Assembly (NCBI RefSeq): GCF_011745665.1
Contig: NZ_CP050253.1
Span: 2,570,038 to 2,634,037, forward strand
DNA: 64,000 nucleotides
DNA from: Zophobihabitans entericus
GTDB taxonomy: Bacteria; Pseudomonadota; Gammaproteobacteria; Enterobacterales; Orbaceae
Direction: 5' to 3'
Shown: positions 19,397 to 27,115 of the stretch, piece by piece
Layout of the letters: each line of letters opens with the position of its first letter
Position numbering within the stretch: the stretch's first letter is position 1
Program-made: the position numbers and the translations under genes
Notes under the pieces: generated by a model
Seen by the model: only the letters and a program-made list of their open reading frames with translations
Database searches by the model: none
Told to the model about the DNA's origin: nothing

Positions 19397-20092
19397 ATGA
19401 CTAAACGCTATACTTATCTCATTGGCATGCTCTTCTCTGCCCTACTTATCTTCTCAGCACCAACTTATGCTGAAATCACCGGACAACTACGCTTTACTCT
19501 AAAAGCGGCTGAAATGGGTGATGCGGAAGCTCAGTTCTATTTAGGCATGGCTTATGATGAAGGGGATGGTGTAGAAGTTGACCATGCTAAAGCTGTTGAG
19601 TGGTATCAAAAAGCAGCTGATCAAGGGTTTGCACGCGCTCAATATAATCTTGCTATCAGTTATGATGAAGGTGAAGGTGTTGAGCTTGACGACCAAATGG
19701 CTATTTTTTGGTATACCAAAGCGGCTGAACAAAACCACCGTAACGCTCAAAATAACTTAGGTGTTATGTATGAAGATGGTGAAGGCACTGAAGTGGATTA
19801 TGAAAAAGCGATCTACTGGTACACTAAATCAGCTGAAAATGGTAACTCTCAAGCACAATATAATCTTGCTATGATGTACCGTAACGGCCTTGGTATGGAA
19901 GTGAATAAGATTGAAGCCTATGCCTGGTTTGCTATTGCAGCTGAGAATGGTAAAGCTAATGCTGACACTCGCCGTAAAGAGGTCTGGAAAGAGCTAAGCA
20001 AAGAAGAACGCCGTGAAGCACGTGCTCTGGCGAAGCAATATATTGATCTCTATTCTGATTATGAAGATGATGAAGACGAAGATCTCTGGTGA
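19397..20092 (+). CDS. Secreted Sel1-repeat protein (first of a pair)
   Basis: A 231-residue protein with a signal peptide (cleavage likely after PTYA) and about four tandem Sel1-like repeats of 36 residues (pattern AEAQFYLGMAYDEGDGVEVDHAKAVEWY and variants, residues 37-180). Sel1 repeats fold as TPR-like helix pairs and usually bind protein partners. The C-terminus is a helical segment ending in a very acidic tail (YEDDEDEDLW). It is a close paralogue of the gene at 20289. It lies 64 bases after fdhE and ends at its own terminator. The partner is unknown. Confidence 0.85.
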   Translation: MTKRYTYLIGMLFSALLIFSAPTYAEITGQLRFTLKAAEMGDAEAQFYLGMAYDEGDGVEVDHAKAVEWYQKAADQGFARAQYNLAISYDEGEGVELDDQMAIFWYTKAAEQNHRNAQNNLGVMYEDGEGTEVDYEKAIYWYTKSAENGNSQAQYNLAMMYRNGLGMEVNKIEAYAWFAIAAENGKANADTRRKEVWKELSKEERREARALAKQYIDLYSDYEDDEDEDLW

Positions 20093-20116
20093 TTTATCTT
20101 CTTGATTTGAATCTGA

Positions 20117-20147
20117 AAAACCATCTTCATTGATGGTTTTTTTTATT
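20117..20147 (+). terminator. Rho-independent terminator after the first Sel1 gene
   Basis: AAACCATC and GATGGTTT pair around a short TTCATT loop and are followed by TTTTTTATTTT. Confidence 0.85.
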
Positions 20148-20242
20148 TTGTCGTTAAATTTTTTTAAGCTAAACTGTTCTTTACTGAAAATTATTAGTGA
20201 GAGGGCTTATCTCTTTCTAATCTTATGCTATACTCCCAAATA

Positions 20243-20256
20243 GCGTTTTCAAACGC
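20243..20256. promoter_or_regulatory. 14-bp palindrome just after a -10 element, upstream of the second Sel1 gene
   Basis: GCGTTT-TC-AAACGC lies just downstream of a -10-like TATACT (20229-20234), near the expected start of transcription. It could be a repressor operator or a 5' mRNA hairpin. No regulator can be named. Confidence 0.35.
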
Positions 20257-20288
20257 GGTACAATTTTAACAAAAAAGGGTTCAGACCA

Positions 20289-20957
20289 ATGAAAAAATAC
20301 TATAAATACATCACTGCGCTTTTCCTGACAGCTATCTTTACTGTATCAATGCCGGTTCTTGCTGCAGCAGAAAGCTCTCAAGTCCGTATGACTCGTGTAG
20401 CTGCTGAAAGTGGTGATGCAGAAGCACAATACCATTTAGCATTAGCTTATGATTCAGGTGATGGCATCGAGCTAGATCATGAAAAAGCAGTATACTGGTA
20501 TCAAAAAGCGGCAGATCAAGGTTATGTTGATGCAATGTTCAATCTTGCTGTTAGTTATGATGAAGGTGAAGGTGTTGAACTTGATGATCAAATGGCTATT
20601 TTCTGGTACACCAAAGCTGCTGAACTCAACGATTCAGACGCACAAAATAACTTAGCGGTTATGTATGAAGATGGCGAAGGTACTGATGTTGATTATGCTA
20701 AAGCATTATATTGGTACACTAAATCAGCTGAAAACGGTAACTCACTAGCACAATATAACTTAGCTGACCTTTACTACAATGGTCGTGGTGTTGCACCAAA
20801 CAAAATCGAAGCTTACGCATGGTTTGCTGTTGCTGCAGAAAACGATGAATCAGGTGCTGATGAGCGCCGTCGTGGTGTCTGGAGAGAGCTAAACAAAGAT
20901 GACCGTATCAAAGCGCGTGAACTTGCTGCACAATATATTGATGAATATACACTATAA
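20289..20957 (+). CDS. Secreted Sel1-repeat protein (second of a pair)
   Basis: A 222-residue paralogue of the protein at 19397, with a signal peptide (MKKYYKYITALFLTAIF, cleavage near VLAAA) and the same four to five Sel1 repeats. Long stretches are identical between the two (SYDEGEGVELDDQMAIFWYT). It lacks the acidic tail of its partner. It has its own promoter region and terminator, so the pair is not a simple operon. Probably a recent tandem duplication. Confidence 0.85.
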   Translation: MKKYYKYITALFLTAIFTVSMPVLAAAESSQVRMTRVAAESGDAEAQYHLALAYDSGDGIELDHEKAVYWYQKAADQGYVDAMFNLAVSYDEGEGVELDDQMAIFWYTKAAELNDSDAQNNLAVMYEDGEGTDVDYAKALYWYTKSAENGNSLAQYNLADLYYNGRGVAPNKIEAYAWFAVAAENDESGADERRRGVWRELNKDDRIKARELAAQYIDEYTL

Positions 20958-20972
20958 TCAACGTTGATTATA
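20953..20972. repeat. Perfect 20-bp palindrome over the stop codon of the second Sel1 gene
   Basis: TATAATCAACGTTGATTATA is a perfect inverted repeat that includes the TAA stop (20955-20957). It is followed 12 bases later by the terminator hairpin. It may be an extra RNA hairpin or a binding site; the role is unknown. Confidence 0.5.
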
Positions 20973-20984
20973 TTTGAGATATTT

Positions 20985-21014
20985 AGGGGGAGCTACTTAG
21001 CTCCCCGTTTTTTA
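20985..21014 (+). terminator. Rho-independent terminator after the second Sel1 gene
   Basis: GGGGAGCT-acttAGCTCCCC hairpin followed by GTTTTTTAT. Confidence 0.88.
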
Positions 21015-21076
21015 TCTGCATTATCTGTTCTGCCAATCATTCACTGATTTTTTTCATAATAATTTTTAATTGATCA

Positions 21077-21104
21077 TTTACATTTAGTAAAAGTCAGGTA
21101 CAAT
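21077..21104 (+). promoter_or_regulatory. Promoter of the first substrate-binding protein gene
   Basis: TTTACA (21077-21082) and TACAAT (21099-21104) are spaced by 16 bases, predicting transcription from about 21111, just before the candidate TrpR operator. Confidence 0.55.
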
Positions 21105-21113
21105 AAAACCATT

Positions 21114-21131
21114 GTACTAGTTTAGAGATAC
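21114..21131 (+). promoter_or_regulatory. Candidate TrpR operator
   Basis: GTACTAGTTTAGAGATAC matches the E. coli trp operator core (GTACTAGTTAACTAGTAC) at 13 of 18 positions. The left half GTACTAGTT is complete. It lies at the expected start of transcription and ends three bases before the start codon at 21135, so bound repressor would block both promoter clearance and use of the translation start region. The TrpX-type protein encoded downstream gives independent support. The right half-site is degenerate, so this is a candidate only. Confidence 0.45.
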
Positions 21132-21134
21132 AAA

Positions 21135-22106
21135 ATGTTAAAGTTAAAAAAATCAATTATTACCGCCCTATTGCTACTAGGCAGTTTATTTCAATTTGCT
21201 CAGGCACAAGAAGTTAAACAAGTCGCCATTACTTCAATTGTAGAACATCCTTCTTTAGATAATATTCGCCGTGGTGTACAGGATGAATTAGTTGCACAGG
21301 GCTATACACTTGGTCAGGATCTTATTGTTCAATATCGTAGTGCTCAAGGTAGTAGTGCTACTGCTGCACAAATTGCCAAACAGTTTGCTGCCAGTAAACC
21401 CGATGTAATTGTAGCTATCGCGACACCAAGTGCTCAGGCTGTTGCCGCTGCAACAAGAACGGTACCGTTGGTATTTGCTGCAATTACTGATCCTATTGCA
21501 GCTAAGCTCATTAAAGGCTGGGAGCCAACAGGTACCAACATCACGGGCGTATCAGATATGTTACCGCTGGAGCCACAAATTGATTTGATGCTAAAAATTC
21601 GCCCGGATTTAAAAACAGTAGGTTATGTTTATAGTCCAGGTGAAGTTAACTCTACAGCAGTATTACGTCGTCTTGAAGAAGCATTAGCAAAAAGAAACAT
21701 CAATGTACTGGCAGCTCCTGCCCAGAAAACATCTGATGTCATCTCAGCAGCACGTAGCTTAAGAGGAAAAGTAGAACTCATCTACACAACAACTGATAAT
21801 AATGTTGTATCTGCCTATGAAGCATTAGTTAAATTTGCCAGCGAAAGTAAGATTCCATTAGTTGCTTCTGACCCTGATTCAGTTGAACGCGGTGCAGCAG
21901 CTGCTCTGGGCATCAGTTATTATGAATTTGGACGTCAAACTGGCCAAGTTGTGCTACAGATCCTAAAAGGAGAAAAACCCGGTGATATCACTCCGACAAT
22001 TAGTAACAGCACTACACTAATTTTGAACCCGGCCGCTGCACATCAGCAGGGGGTCACGTTCTCAGCAGAGTTATTACAAAGTGCGAGTAAAATTATTGAT
22101 AAGTAA
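21135..22106 (+). CDS. ABC transporter substrate-binding protein, TrpX-like (first of three)
   Basis: A 323-residue periplasmic binding protein of the ABC_sub_bind family (PF04392). A signal peptide (cleavage near QAQE) is followed by the pattern VAITSIVEHPSLDNIRRGV, AAQIAKQFAASKPDVIVAIATPSAQ and TNITGVSDMLP, matching streptococcal TrpX-type proteins. It has two tandem paralogues downstream, and a permease and an ATPase further on. It is the most diverged of the three and is separated from the others by a small membrane protein and a terminator. The TrpR-like operator upstream suggests tryptophan or a related aromatic compound as ligand. Confidence 0.88.
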   Translation: MLKLKKSIITALLLLGSLFQFAQAQEVKQVAITSIVEHPSLDNIRRGVQDELVAQGYTLGQDLIVQYRSAQGSSATAAQIAKQFAASKPDVIVAIATPSAQAVAAATRTVPLVFAAITDPIAAKLIKGWEPTGTNITGVSDMLPLEPQIDLMLKIRPDLKTVGYVYSPGEVNSTAVLRRLEEALAKRNINVLAAPAQKTSDVISAARSLRGKVELIYTTTDNNVVSAYEALVKFASESKIPLVASDPDSVERGAAAALGISYYEFGRQTGQVVLQILKGEKPGDITPTISNSTTLILNPAAAHQQGVTFSAELLQSASKIIDK

Positions 22107-22209
22107 AACTTATCCACTTAACGTAGAATAATTTGTAAGGGTAGCAGCAATGTTACCTTTTTTATTTTATAATAGCTCGGCACCATTCTTAATTTGTCAG
22201 GACAAAAAT

Positions 22210-22617
22210 ATGGATACTAACAACAACAATAAACCACAATCAGGAAGTTTCTTCCAACTTAATACTAAAAAAACATGCCAACAAGCAATTACTGTGGGCT
22301 GGATTGCGGCAGTGATTTCTTGCTTATTAACGCTCGCTGTTGCAATGGCATTATCACCTTATTTCTATGTCGATGTCGTTCTGCTTGCTGTCTTAGCTTT
22401 TTTTGTGTACAAAAAAAGCCGTGTTGCTTCAACAATTTTGGTCGTTTACTTTGTAGCGTCTAAATTATTGCAAATATCATGGGGCATTTCACCAGGACAA
22501 CTCATCTTTGCATTACTTTTTATCTTCTGTTATGTACAAGCAATGCGTGCTACTTATATTTGGCATAAAAATTATGCAGATAGTAAACCAGAAGAACCAG
22601 GTACTTTAGTTAAATAA
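22210..22617 (+). CDS. Small membrane protein of unknown function
   Basis: About 135 residues, polar at the start (MDTNNNNKPQSGSFFQLN), then three to four hydrophobic helices and a charged end. AGGA lies seven bases before the ATG at 22210. A longer start at 22150 also has a fair Shine-Dalgarno (AAGGG) and would add 20 residues, so the start is open. It lies between two substrate-binding protein genes, 103 bases after the first, and ends at a strong terminator. No family is recognised. It may be an auxiliary membrane component of the importer or an unrelated insertion. Confidence 0.7.
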   Translation: MDTNNNNKPQSGSFFQLNTKKTCQQAITVGWIAAVISCLLTLAVAMALSPYFYVDVVLLAVLAFFVYKKSRVASTILVVYFVASKLLQISWGISPGQLIFALLFIFCYVQAMRATYIWHKNYADSKPEEPGTLVK

Positions 22618-22635
22618 CCATATATTTATCTTATA

Positions 22636-22660
22636 AAACCAGCGTCTAGCTGGTTTTTTT
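22636..22660 (+). terminator. Rho-independent terminator after the small membrane protein gene
   Basis: AAACCAGC-gtcta-GCTGGTTT followed by TTTT. It separates the first binding-protein transcript from the rest of the ABC cluster. Confidence 0.88.
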
Positions 22661-22707
22661 ATACCCACACTTTTAACGTAAACTATTTTTTACAATAAAA
22701 TTCTCTA

Positions 22708-22736
22708 TTGACTGTTAATTCCTTTGTAATTATTAT
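22708..22736 (+). promoter_or_regulatory. Sigma-70 promoter of the second binding-protein/permease/ATPase operon
   Basis: TTGACT (22708-22713), 17 bases, TATTAT (22731-22736). Strong match to the consensus. Transcription would start near 22743. A CACTT-TATT-AAGTG inverted repeat at 22746-22759 overlaps the first transcribed bases. Confidence 0.7.
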
Positions 22737-22786
22737 GAATTAAATCACTTTATTAAGTGTAAATATTTTTATACAAGGATAACTTT

Positions 22787-23755
22787 ATGAAATTCAGAAA
22801 CAAAAATATCCTTGCTGTGATTAGTTTATTCGCCTTTTCTTTCTTTAGTCAGGCACAAGATATTAAATCTGTTGCGATCACAGCAATTGTTGAGCATCCA
22901 TCTTTAGATAGAGTCCGCTTAGGCGTTGAGGATGAACTAAAAGCAAATGGCTATGTTGTCGGTCAAAACATTAAGATTCAATATCAAAGTGCCCAAGGAA
23001 GTAGTGCCAATGCAGCGCAAATTGCTAAACAATTTGTTGCCAGCAAACCAGATGTTATTGTTGCCATTGCAACACCTAGTGCTCAGGCGCTTGCAGCAAC
23101 AACAAAATCTATTCCGATCGTTTTCACTGCAGTGACGGATCCCGTTGCCGCCAGATTAACTAAAAGCTGGGATGCTTCAGAAACCAATATCACCGGTGTA
23201 TCTGATGCCCTTTCTTTAGATAAGCAAATTGAACTCATGCTTAAAGTTAAACCTGATTTAAAAACAATTGGTTATGTTTATAGTCCAGGTGAAGTTAACT
23301 CAACAATCGTACTTAAACAACTACAAGAGTCGTTAGCTAAATTGAATATCAATGTGATTGCTGCACCCGCGCAACGTACGTCAGATATTCCAGCTGCGGC
23401 CAGAAGTTTAAAAGGTAGGGTTGATTTAATTTATACCACAACAGATAATAACGTTGTCTCTGCATATGAGTCACTTGTTAAAGTTGCAAATGAAAGTAAG
23501 ATTCCTTTGATCGCATCTGATCCAGATCCAGTTGCTCGCGGCGCAGTTGCTGCTATTGGCATGAGCTACTACGACCTTGGTCGTCAGGCTGGTAAAATTG
23601 TTATCAGAATTCTTAACGGTGAAAATCCGGGGAATATCCCGCCAGAAATTGGTAATGTTTCTCAACTAGCTGTTAATTTGGTTGCAGCTGAGCGTCAGGG
23701 TATTGTGCTTTCAGAAGATTTAGTAAAATCAGCCGAACAAGTGATAGATAAATAA
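22787..23755 (+). CDS. ABC transporter substrate-binding protein, TrpX-like (second of three)
   Basis: A 322-residue PF04392 protein with a signal peptide (cleavage near SQAQD). The core blocks are the same as in the first copy (TAIVEHPSLDRVRLGV, SAQALAATTKSIPIVFTAVTDPVAA). It is much closer to the third copy than to the first. It has its own promoter (22708-22736) and a 31-base gap to the third copy. The relation suggests a recent duplication of the binding protein feeding the same permease. Confidence 0.88.
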   Translation: MKFRNKNILAVISLFAFSFFSQAQDIKSVAITAIVEHPSLDRVRLGVEDELKANGYVVGQNIKIQYQSAQGSSANAAQIAKQFVASKPDVIVAIATPSAQALAATTKSIPIVFTAVTDPVAARLTKSWDASETNITGVSDALSLDKQIELMLKVKPDLKTIGYVYSPGEVNSTIVLKQLQESLAKLNINVIAAPAQRTSDIPAAARSLKGRVDLIYTTTDNNVVSAYESLVKVANESKIPLIASDPDPVARGAVAAIGMSYYDLGRQAGKIVIRILNGENPGNIPPEIGNVSQLAVNLVAAERQGIVLSEDLVKSAEQVIDK

Positions 23756-23786
23756 TGCAATAACCGAATTTATAGGAATTATTAAA

Positions 23787-24755
23787 ATGAATAACTTAAA
23801 AAGCAGATTGCTGCTCTTACTGTCTTCATTATTGCTCACTGTTTCTGTCCAGGCCCAGGATGTTAAATTTGTTGCTATTACCTCTATTGTCGAACACCCA
23901 GCTCTGGACAATGTCCGCCGCGGTGTGGAAGATGAATTAAAAGATAATGGCTACATCGTTGGTCAAAATTTAAAATTACAATTTCAAAGTGCTCAAGGTA
24001 GCAGCGCGAATGCGGCTCAAATCGCTAAACAATTTGTTGCCAGTAAACCCGATGTTATGGTCGCTATCTCAACACCAAGCGCCCAGTCTTTAGCAGCAAC
24101 CACTAAATCTATTCCAATTGTGTTTACTGCTGTAACAGACCCTGTTGCAGCAAAATTAACGCGTAGCTGGGAAGCGTCCGGCACTAATGTAACGGGTGTT
24201 TCTGATGCATTATCTCTGGATAAGCAAATTGAGTTGATGCTGAAAGTTAAACCAGATTTAAAAAATATTGGTTATATCTACAGCCCGGGTGAAGTCAATT
24301 CAACCATGACTTTACGACAATTACAAGAACAGCTTAAACCACTGAATATCAATATTCTAGCGGTTCCCGCTCAACGTACTTCAGATATCCCTGCCGCTGC
24401 CCGTAGCTTAAAAGGTAAGGTTGATTTAATTTACACGACAACCGATAATAACGTCGTTTCAGCTTACGAATCATTAACCAAAGTCGCTAACGAAAGTAAA
24501 ATTCCACTGGTTGCTTCAAATCCGGAAGCCGTTGAACGTGGTGCTTTAGCTGCACTTGGAATGAGTTATTATGACCTTGGTCGTCAGGCTGGTAAATTAG
24601 TTATCCGTATTTTAAATGGTGAAAAACCAGGTGATATGCCACCAGAAATTGGTAATATCACTCAACTCGTCGTGAGTACGATAGCTGCTGAGCGTCAGGG
24701 CATAACGTTGCCAGAGGATTTAATTCAATCAGCAGAACAAGTGATAGATAAATAA
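23787..24755 (+). CDS. ABC transporter substrate-binding protein, TrpX-like (third of three)
   Basis: A 322-residue paralogue of the gene just upstream, with a signal peptide (MNNLKSRLLLLLSSLLLTVS, cleavage near VQAQD). The ligand-pocket region differs in only a few places from the second copy (for example DPVAAKLTRSWEASGTNVTG versus DPVAARLTKSWDASETNITG). It is followed 41 bases later by the permease, the usual binding protein-permease-ATPase order of this family. Confidence 0.88.
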   Translation: MNNLKSRLLLLLSSLLLTVSVQAQDVKFVAITSIVEHPALDNVRRGVEDELKDNGYIVGQNLKLQFQSAQGSSANAAQIAKQFVASKPDVMVAISTPSAQSLAATTKSIPIVFTAVTDPVAAKLTRSWEASGTNVTGVSDALSLDKQIELMLKVKPDLKNIGYIYSPGEVNSTMTLRQLQEQLKPLNINILAVPAQRTSDIPAAARSLKGKVDLIYTTTDNNVVSAYESLTKVANESKIPLVASNPEAVERGALAALGMSYYDLGRQAGKLVIRILNGEKPGDMPPEIGNITQLVVSTIAAERQGITLPEDLIQSAEQVIDK

Positions 24756-24796
24756 TCTTATATTCACTCGACTCATGTATTAATATAGGTTTATTT

Positions 24797-25744
24797 ATGT
24801 CACTTGAAATCCTTTATGGAACAATGGAAATTGGACTCATCTATGCTCTTGTGAGCTTAGGTGTGTTCATTTCCTTTCGAATGTTAGACTTTCCTGATTT
24901 AACTGCAGATGGCAGCTTTCCTTTAGGTGGTGCTGTTTGTGGACTTTGCTTATATATGGGTGTCAATCCATGGCTGGCAACACTTTACGGAACCCTTGCT
25001 GGGGCTTGTGCTGGAATGATTACTGCCTGGTTATATGTCCGTTTAAATATTCTACAACTACTCGCCAGTATTATCGTGATGATTGGGCTGTACTCTATTA
25101 ACTTACGTATTTTAGGGCTGGCTCCATATTTAATGAATGAAACACCAAGAATGTCAGGCTCTCCTAATCTGCCACTTCTTGATGCACATACCATATTCAC
25201 ACCACTTGTCGCAGAAGACTTCAGTAATCAATTTATCGTTCAGCCATTATTAATTTTAGGCTTTGTTATCGCTGGCTGGATGTTCTTAAATGCTTTCTTA
25301 AATACACAAAAAGGGTTAGCGTTAAGAGCAACCGGTGCTAATGCCAGAATGGCGAGCGCACAAGGAATTGCCACTGGTAGAATGGTGATACTTGGTATGG
25401 CAATCTCTAACGGGCTTATCGCCCTAGGTGGCTCGCTGTTTGTGCAGACACAAGGTAATGCTGATATCTCTATCGGTGTTGGTACCATCGTGATTGGTTT
25501 AGCAGCAGTTATTATTGGTGAAAGTTTAATGCCGGCTAAACGTATGTGGATTATCACGCTGTCTGTCATTTTTGGTTCTATTTTATATCGCTTATTTATT
25601 GCTGTTGCACTGGGTAATCAGACGCTACAAAACATTGGCATTGGTACTGAGGATCTCAACTTAATTACTGCAGTTTTGGTCACACTAGCACTTGTTCTGC
25701 CAAAACAGATCAAAAAGTGGACACGCAGAGGAGGAGCATCATGA
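24797..25744 (+). CDS. ABC transporter permease (TrpY-like, BPD_transp_2 family)
   Basis: A 315-residue permease with eight or nine hydrophobic helices. The start IGLIYALVSLGVFISFRMLDFPDLTADGSFPLGGA and GLALRATGANARMASAQG are characteristic of the permease that pairs with TrpX-type binding proteins. Only one permease is encoded for three binding proteins, so it presumably serves as a homodimer for all. Its stop overlaps the ATPase start by ATGA. Confidence 0.9.
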   Translation: MSLEILYGTMEIGLIYALVSLGVFISFRMLDFPDLTADGSFPLGGAVCGLCLYMGVNPWLATLYGTLAGACAGMITAWLYVRLNILQLLASIIVMIGLYSINLRILGLAPYLMNETPRMSGSPNLPLLDAHTIFTPLVAEDFSNQFIVQPLLILGFVIAGWMFLNAFLNTQKGLALRATGANARMASAQGIATGRMVILGMAISNGLIALGGSLFVQTQGNADISIGVGTIVIGLAAVIIGESLMPAKRMWIITLSVIFGSILYRLFIAVALGNQTLQNIGIGTEDLNLITAVLVTLALVLPKQIKKWTRRGGAS

Positions 25745-26535
25745 TTAAAGTTGAAGAACTTGAACTGACATTTAATCGTGGTACTCCAATTGAGAACTAC
25801 GTATTACGAAATCTTAATCTGAATATTAAAGAAGGTGAATTTGTAACAGTCATCGGTAGTAACGGTGCAGGTAAAAGTTCCTTACTGAATATTATTAGTG
25901 GTAATTTAATTGCCGATTCAGGTTATGTCATTATTAATGAGAAAGATGTCTCTAAGTTACCGGCATGGCAGCGCGCCGGTTTGGTCGCACGAGTATTTCA
26001 GGACCCGATGGCTGGGACGTGTGAGAAGCTCACTATTGAAGAGAATTTAGCACTGGCTTATAGCCGTGGGCGCAAGAGAAGCCTGTTACCGGCTTTAAAT
26101 CGCCATTTACGTATCTTATTCAAAGATAAGCTGGCAACATTAAATCTAGGTCTTGAGAATCGCCTTAGCGATATGATGGGACTACTCTCTGGCGGACAAC
26201 GTCAGGCAATTAGTTTGCTTATGTCCTCTTTACAACCGTCAAAGATTTTACTGCTTGATGAACATACCGCAGCGCTTGATCCAAAGACTGCACAGTTTGT
26301 ATTGCAGCTCACCAATCAAATTGTTTCCGAAAATAAACTGACGACGATGATGGTTACCCATTCTATGAAACAAGCTCTGGAATATGGTACACGTACCGTT
26401 ATGTTACATCAGGGGCAAGTGGTATTGGATGTTTCTGGCGAGGAGCGCAGTAAACTTGGTGTTGCCGACCTGCTTAATATGTTTGAACAAACCCGCGGTG
26501 AAAAAATTAGTGATGATGCTTTGCTGCTTGGGTAA
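25741..26535 (+). CDS. ABC transporter ATP-binding protein (TrpZ-like)
   Basis: 264 residues from the ATG at 25741. An upstream Met at 25717 is rejected because AGGAGG at 25728-25735 sits just before 25741, and ATGA couples this start to the permease stop. Walker A GSNGAGKSS (about residues 40-48), the signature LLSGGQRQAISL and Walker B ILLLDEHTAALDP are present; the H-loop is in MMVTHSMKQ. The DEHTAALDP form is usual for this importer family. It energises uptake for the three binding proteins. Confidence 0.93.
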   Translation: MIKVEELELTFNRGTPIENYVLRNLNLNIKEGEFVTVIGSNGAGKSSLLNIISGNLIADSGYVIINEKDVSKLPAWQRAGLVARVFQDPMAGTCEKLTIEENLALAYSRGRKRSLLPALNRHLRILFKDKLATLNLGLENRLSDMMGLLSGGQRQAISLLMSSLQPSKILLLDEHTAALDPKTAQFVLQLTNQIVSENKLTTMMVTHSMKQALEYGTRTVMLHQGQVVLDVSGEERSKLGVADLLNMFEQTRGEKISDDALLLG

Positions 26536-26570
26536 TTGTTTGGATTAGTGGTTGTTATTAGCAGTGTGTG

Positions 26571-26588
26571 GCGGGGAGCATGCCCCGC
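26571..26588. repeat. Solitary GC-rich palindrome (module-2 type)
   Basis: GCGGGG-agcatg-CCCCGC: a 6-bp stem with a 6-base loop. It has the same architecture as the palindrome ending the composite repeat, but a different stem sequence with both arms changed together. Confidence 0.7.
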
Positions 26589-26631
26589 TAGCTTGTTTTT
26601 TGTACTGTTGCATGTATTAGCATTGAGTTTA

Positions 26632-26649
26632 GGGCGGACTGCGCCGCCC
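26632..26649. repeat. GC-rich palindrome (module-2 type), inverted relative to the copy at 27004
   Basis: GGGCGG-actgcg-CCGCCC. The 24 bases from 26632 to 26655 are the reverse complement of 26998-27021, so the two copies form a long-range inverted pair enclosing about 340 bases. Confidence 0.75.
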
Positions 26650-26884
26650 ATGCGCAATATCTTTTGTTCTGTGTTTATTTCGGCTTGGTTTAAGTACCAT
26701 AGCTCAGCATCTTTTCAAAAACCTTAATATCAATCTCAAAATAGAATCTGATTAAAATCTTATTGATGTATCTGTTTATAATAAAATCAACAAGTTATAT
26801 TTTGAGATATTTTAGAAACGAATAAATTTAAATATATAAAAAGAAATTTCTTTTTTCCTATTCTTTTGGATTCGAACTGTAAAG

Positions 26885-27022
26885 CATTGATTGATGGAGA
26901 GCGTACCTCATAGGTCTTAGCGAGTCCTCGAGCGGGTGCCTATGGGGTGCGGTAGGCCATCAAGTCCCACGGAACCTGCAACATCACCAAAAAGATTGCG
27001 CATGGGCGGCGCAGTCCGCCCC
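26885..27022 (+). repeat. Composite structured repeat, copy A
   Basis: Module 1 (26891-26963) folds as an outer stem TTGATGG/CCATCAA, an inner helix ACCTCATAGG/CCTATGGGGT and an apical hairpin around TCGAGC. A spacer with ACATCACCAAAAA follows, then module 2, the palindrome GGGCGG-cgcagt-CCGCCC (27004-27021). The outer stem carries a C-G to T-A paired change relative to copies B to D. It lies between the ABC cluster and gyrA. Confidence 0.82.
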
Positions 27023-27063
27023 AAATCCCATGCTAATACCCACAAAAAACTCTCCAAAAAACA

Positions 27064-27097
27064 TAAAAAAAGAGCCAACCTAAGTCAGCTCTTTTAT
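27064..27097 (-). terminator. Terminator of gyrA
   Basis: On the minus strand, AAAAGAGC pairs with GCTCTTTT around a 12-base region that extends the stem with wobble pairs. It lies 19 bases after the gyrA stop and ends in a T-run. Confidence 0.78.
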
Positions 27098-27115
27098 TTA
27101 CTAAACAAATACTAT

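Noticed and set aside
26536..26727. Open reading frame of 63 aa after the ABC ATPase
   Set aside because: It is built from the GC-rich palindromes and AT-rich flanks, has no convincing ribosome binding site and no family likeness; it is repeat DNA, not a gene.
26891..26963. Module 1 of the repeat as a tRNA or tRNA-like gene
   Set aside because: The length (73 nt) and the closed outer stem suggest it at first, but the fold is one long interrupted hairpin, not a cloverleaf, and no T-loop (GGTTCRANYC) or acceptor end is present.
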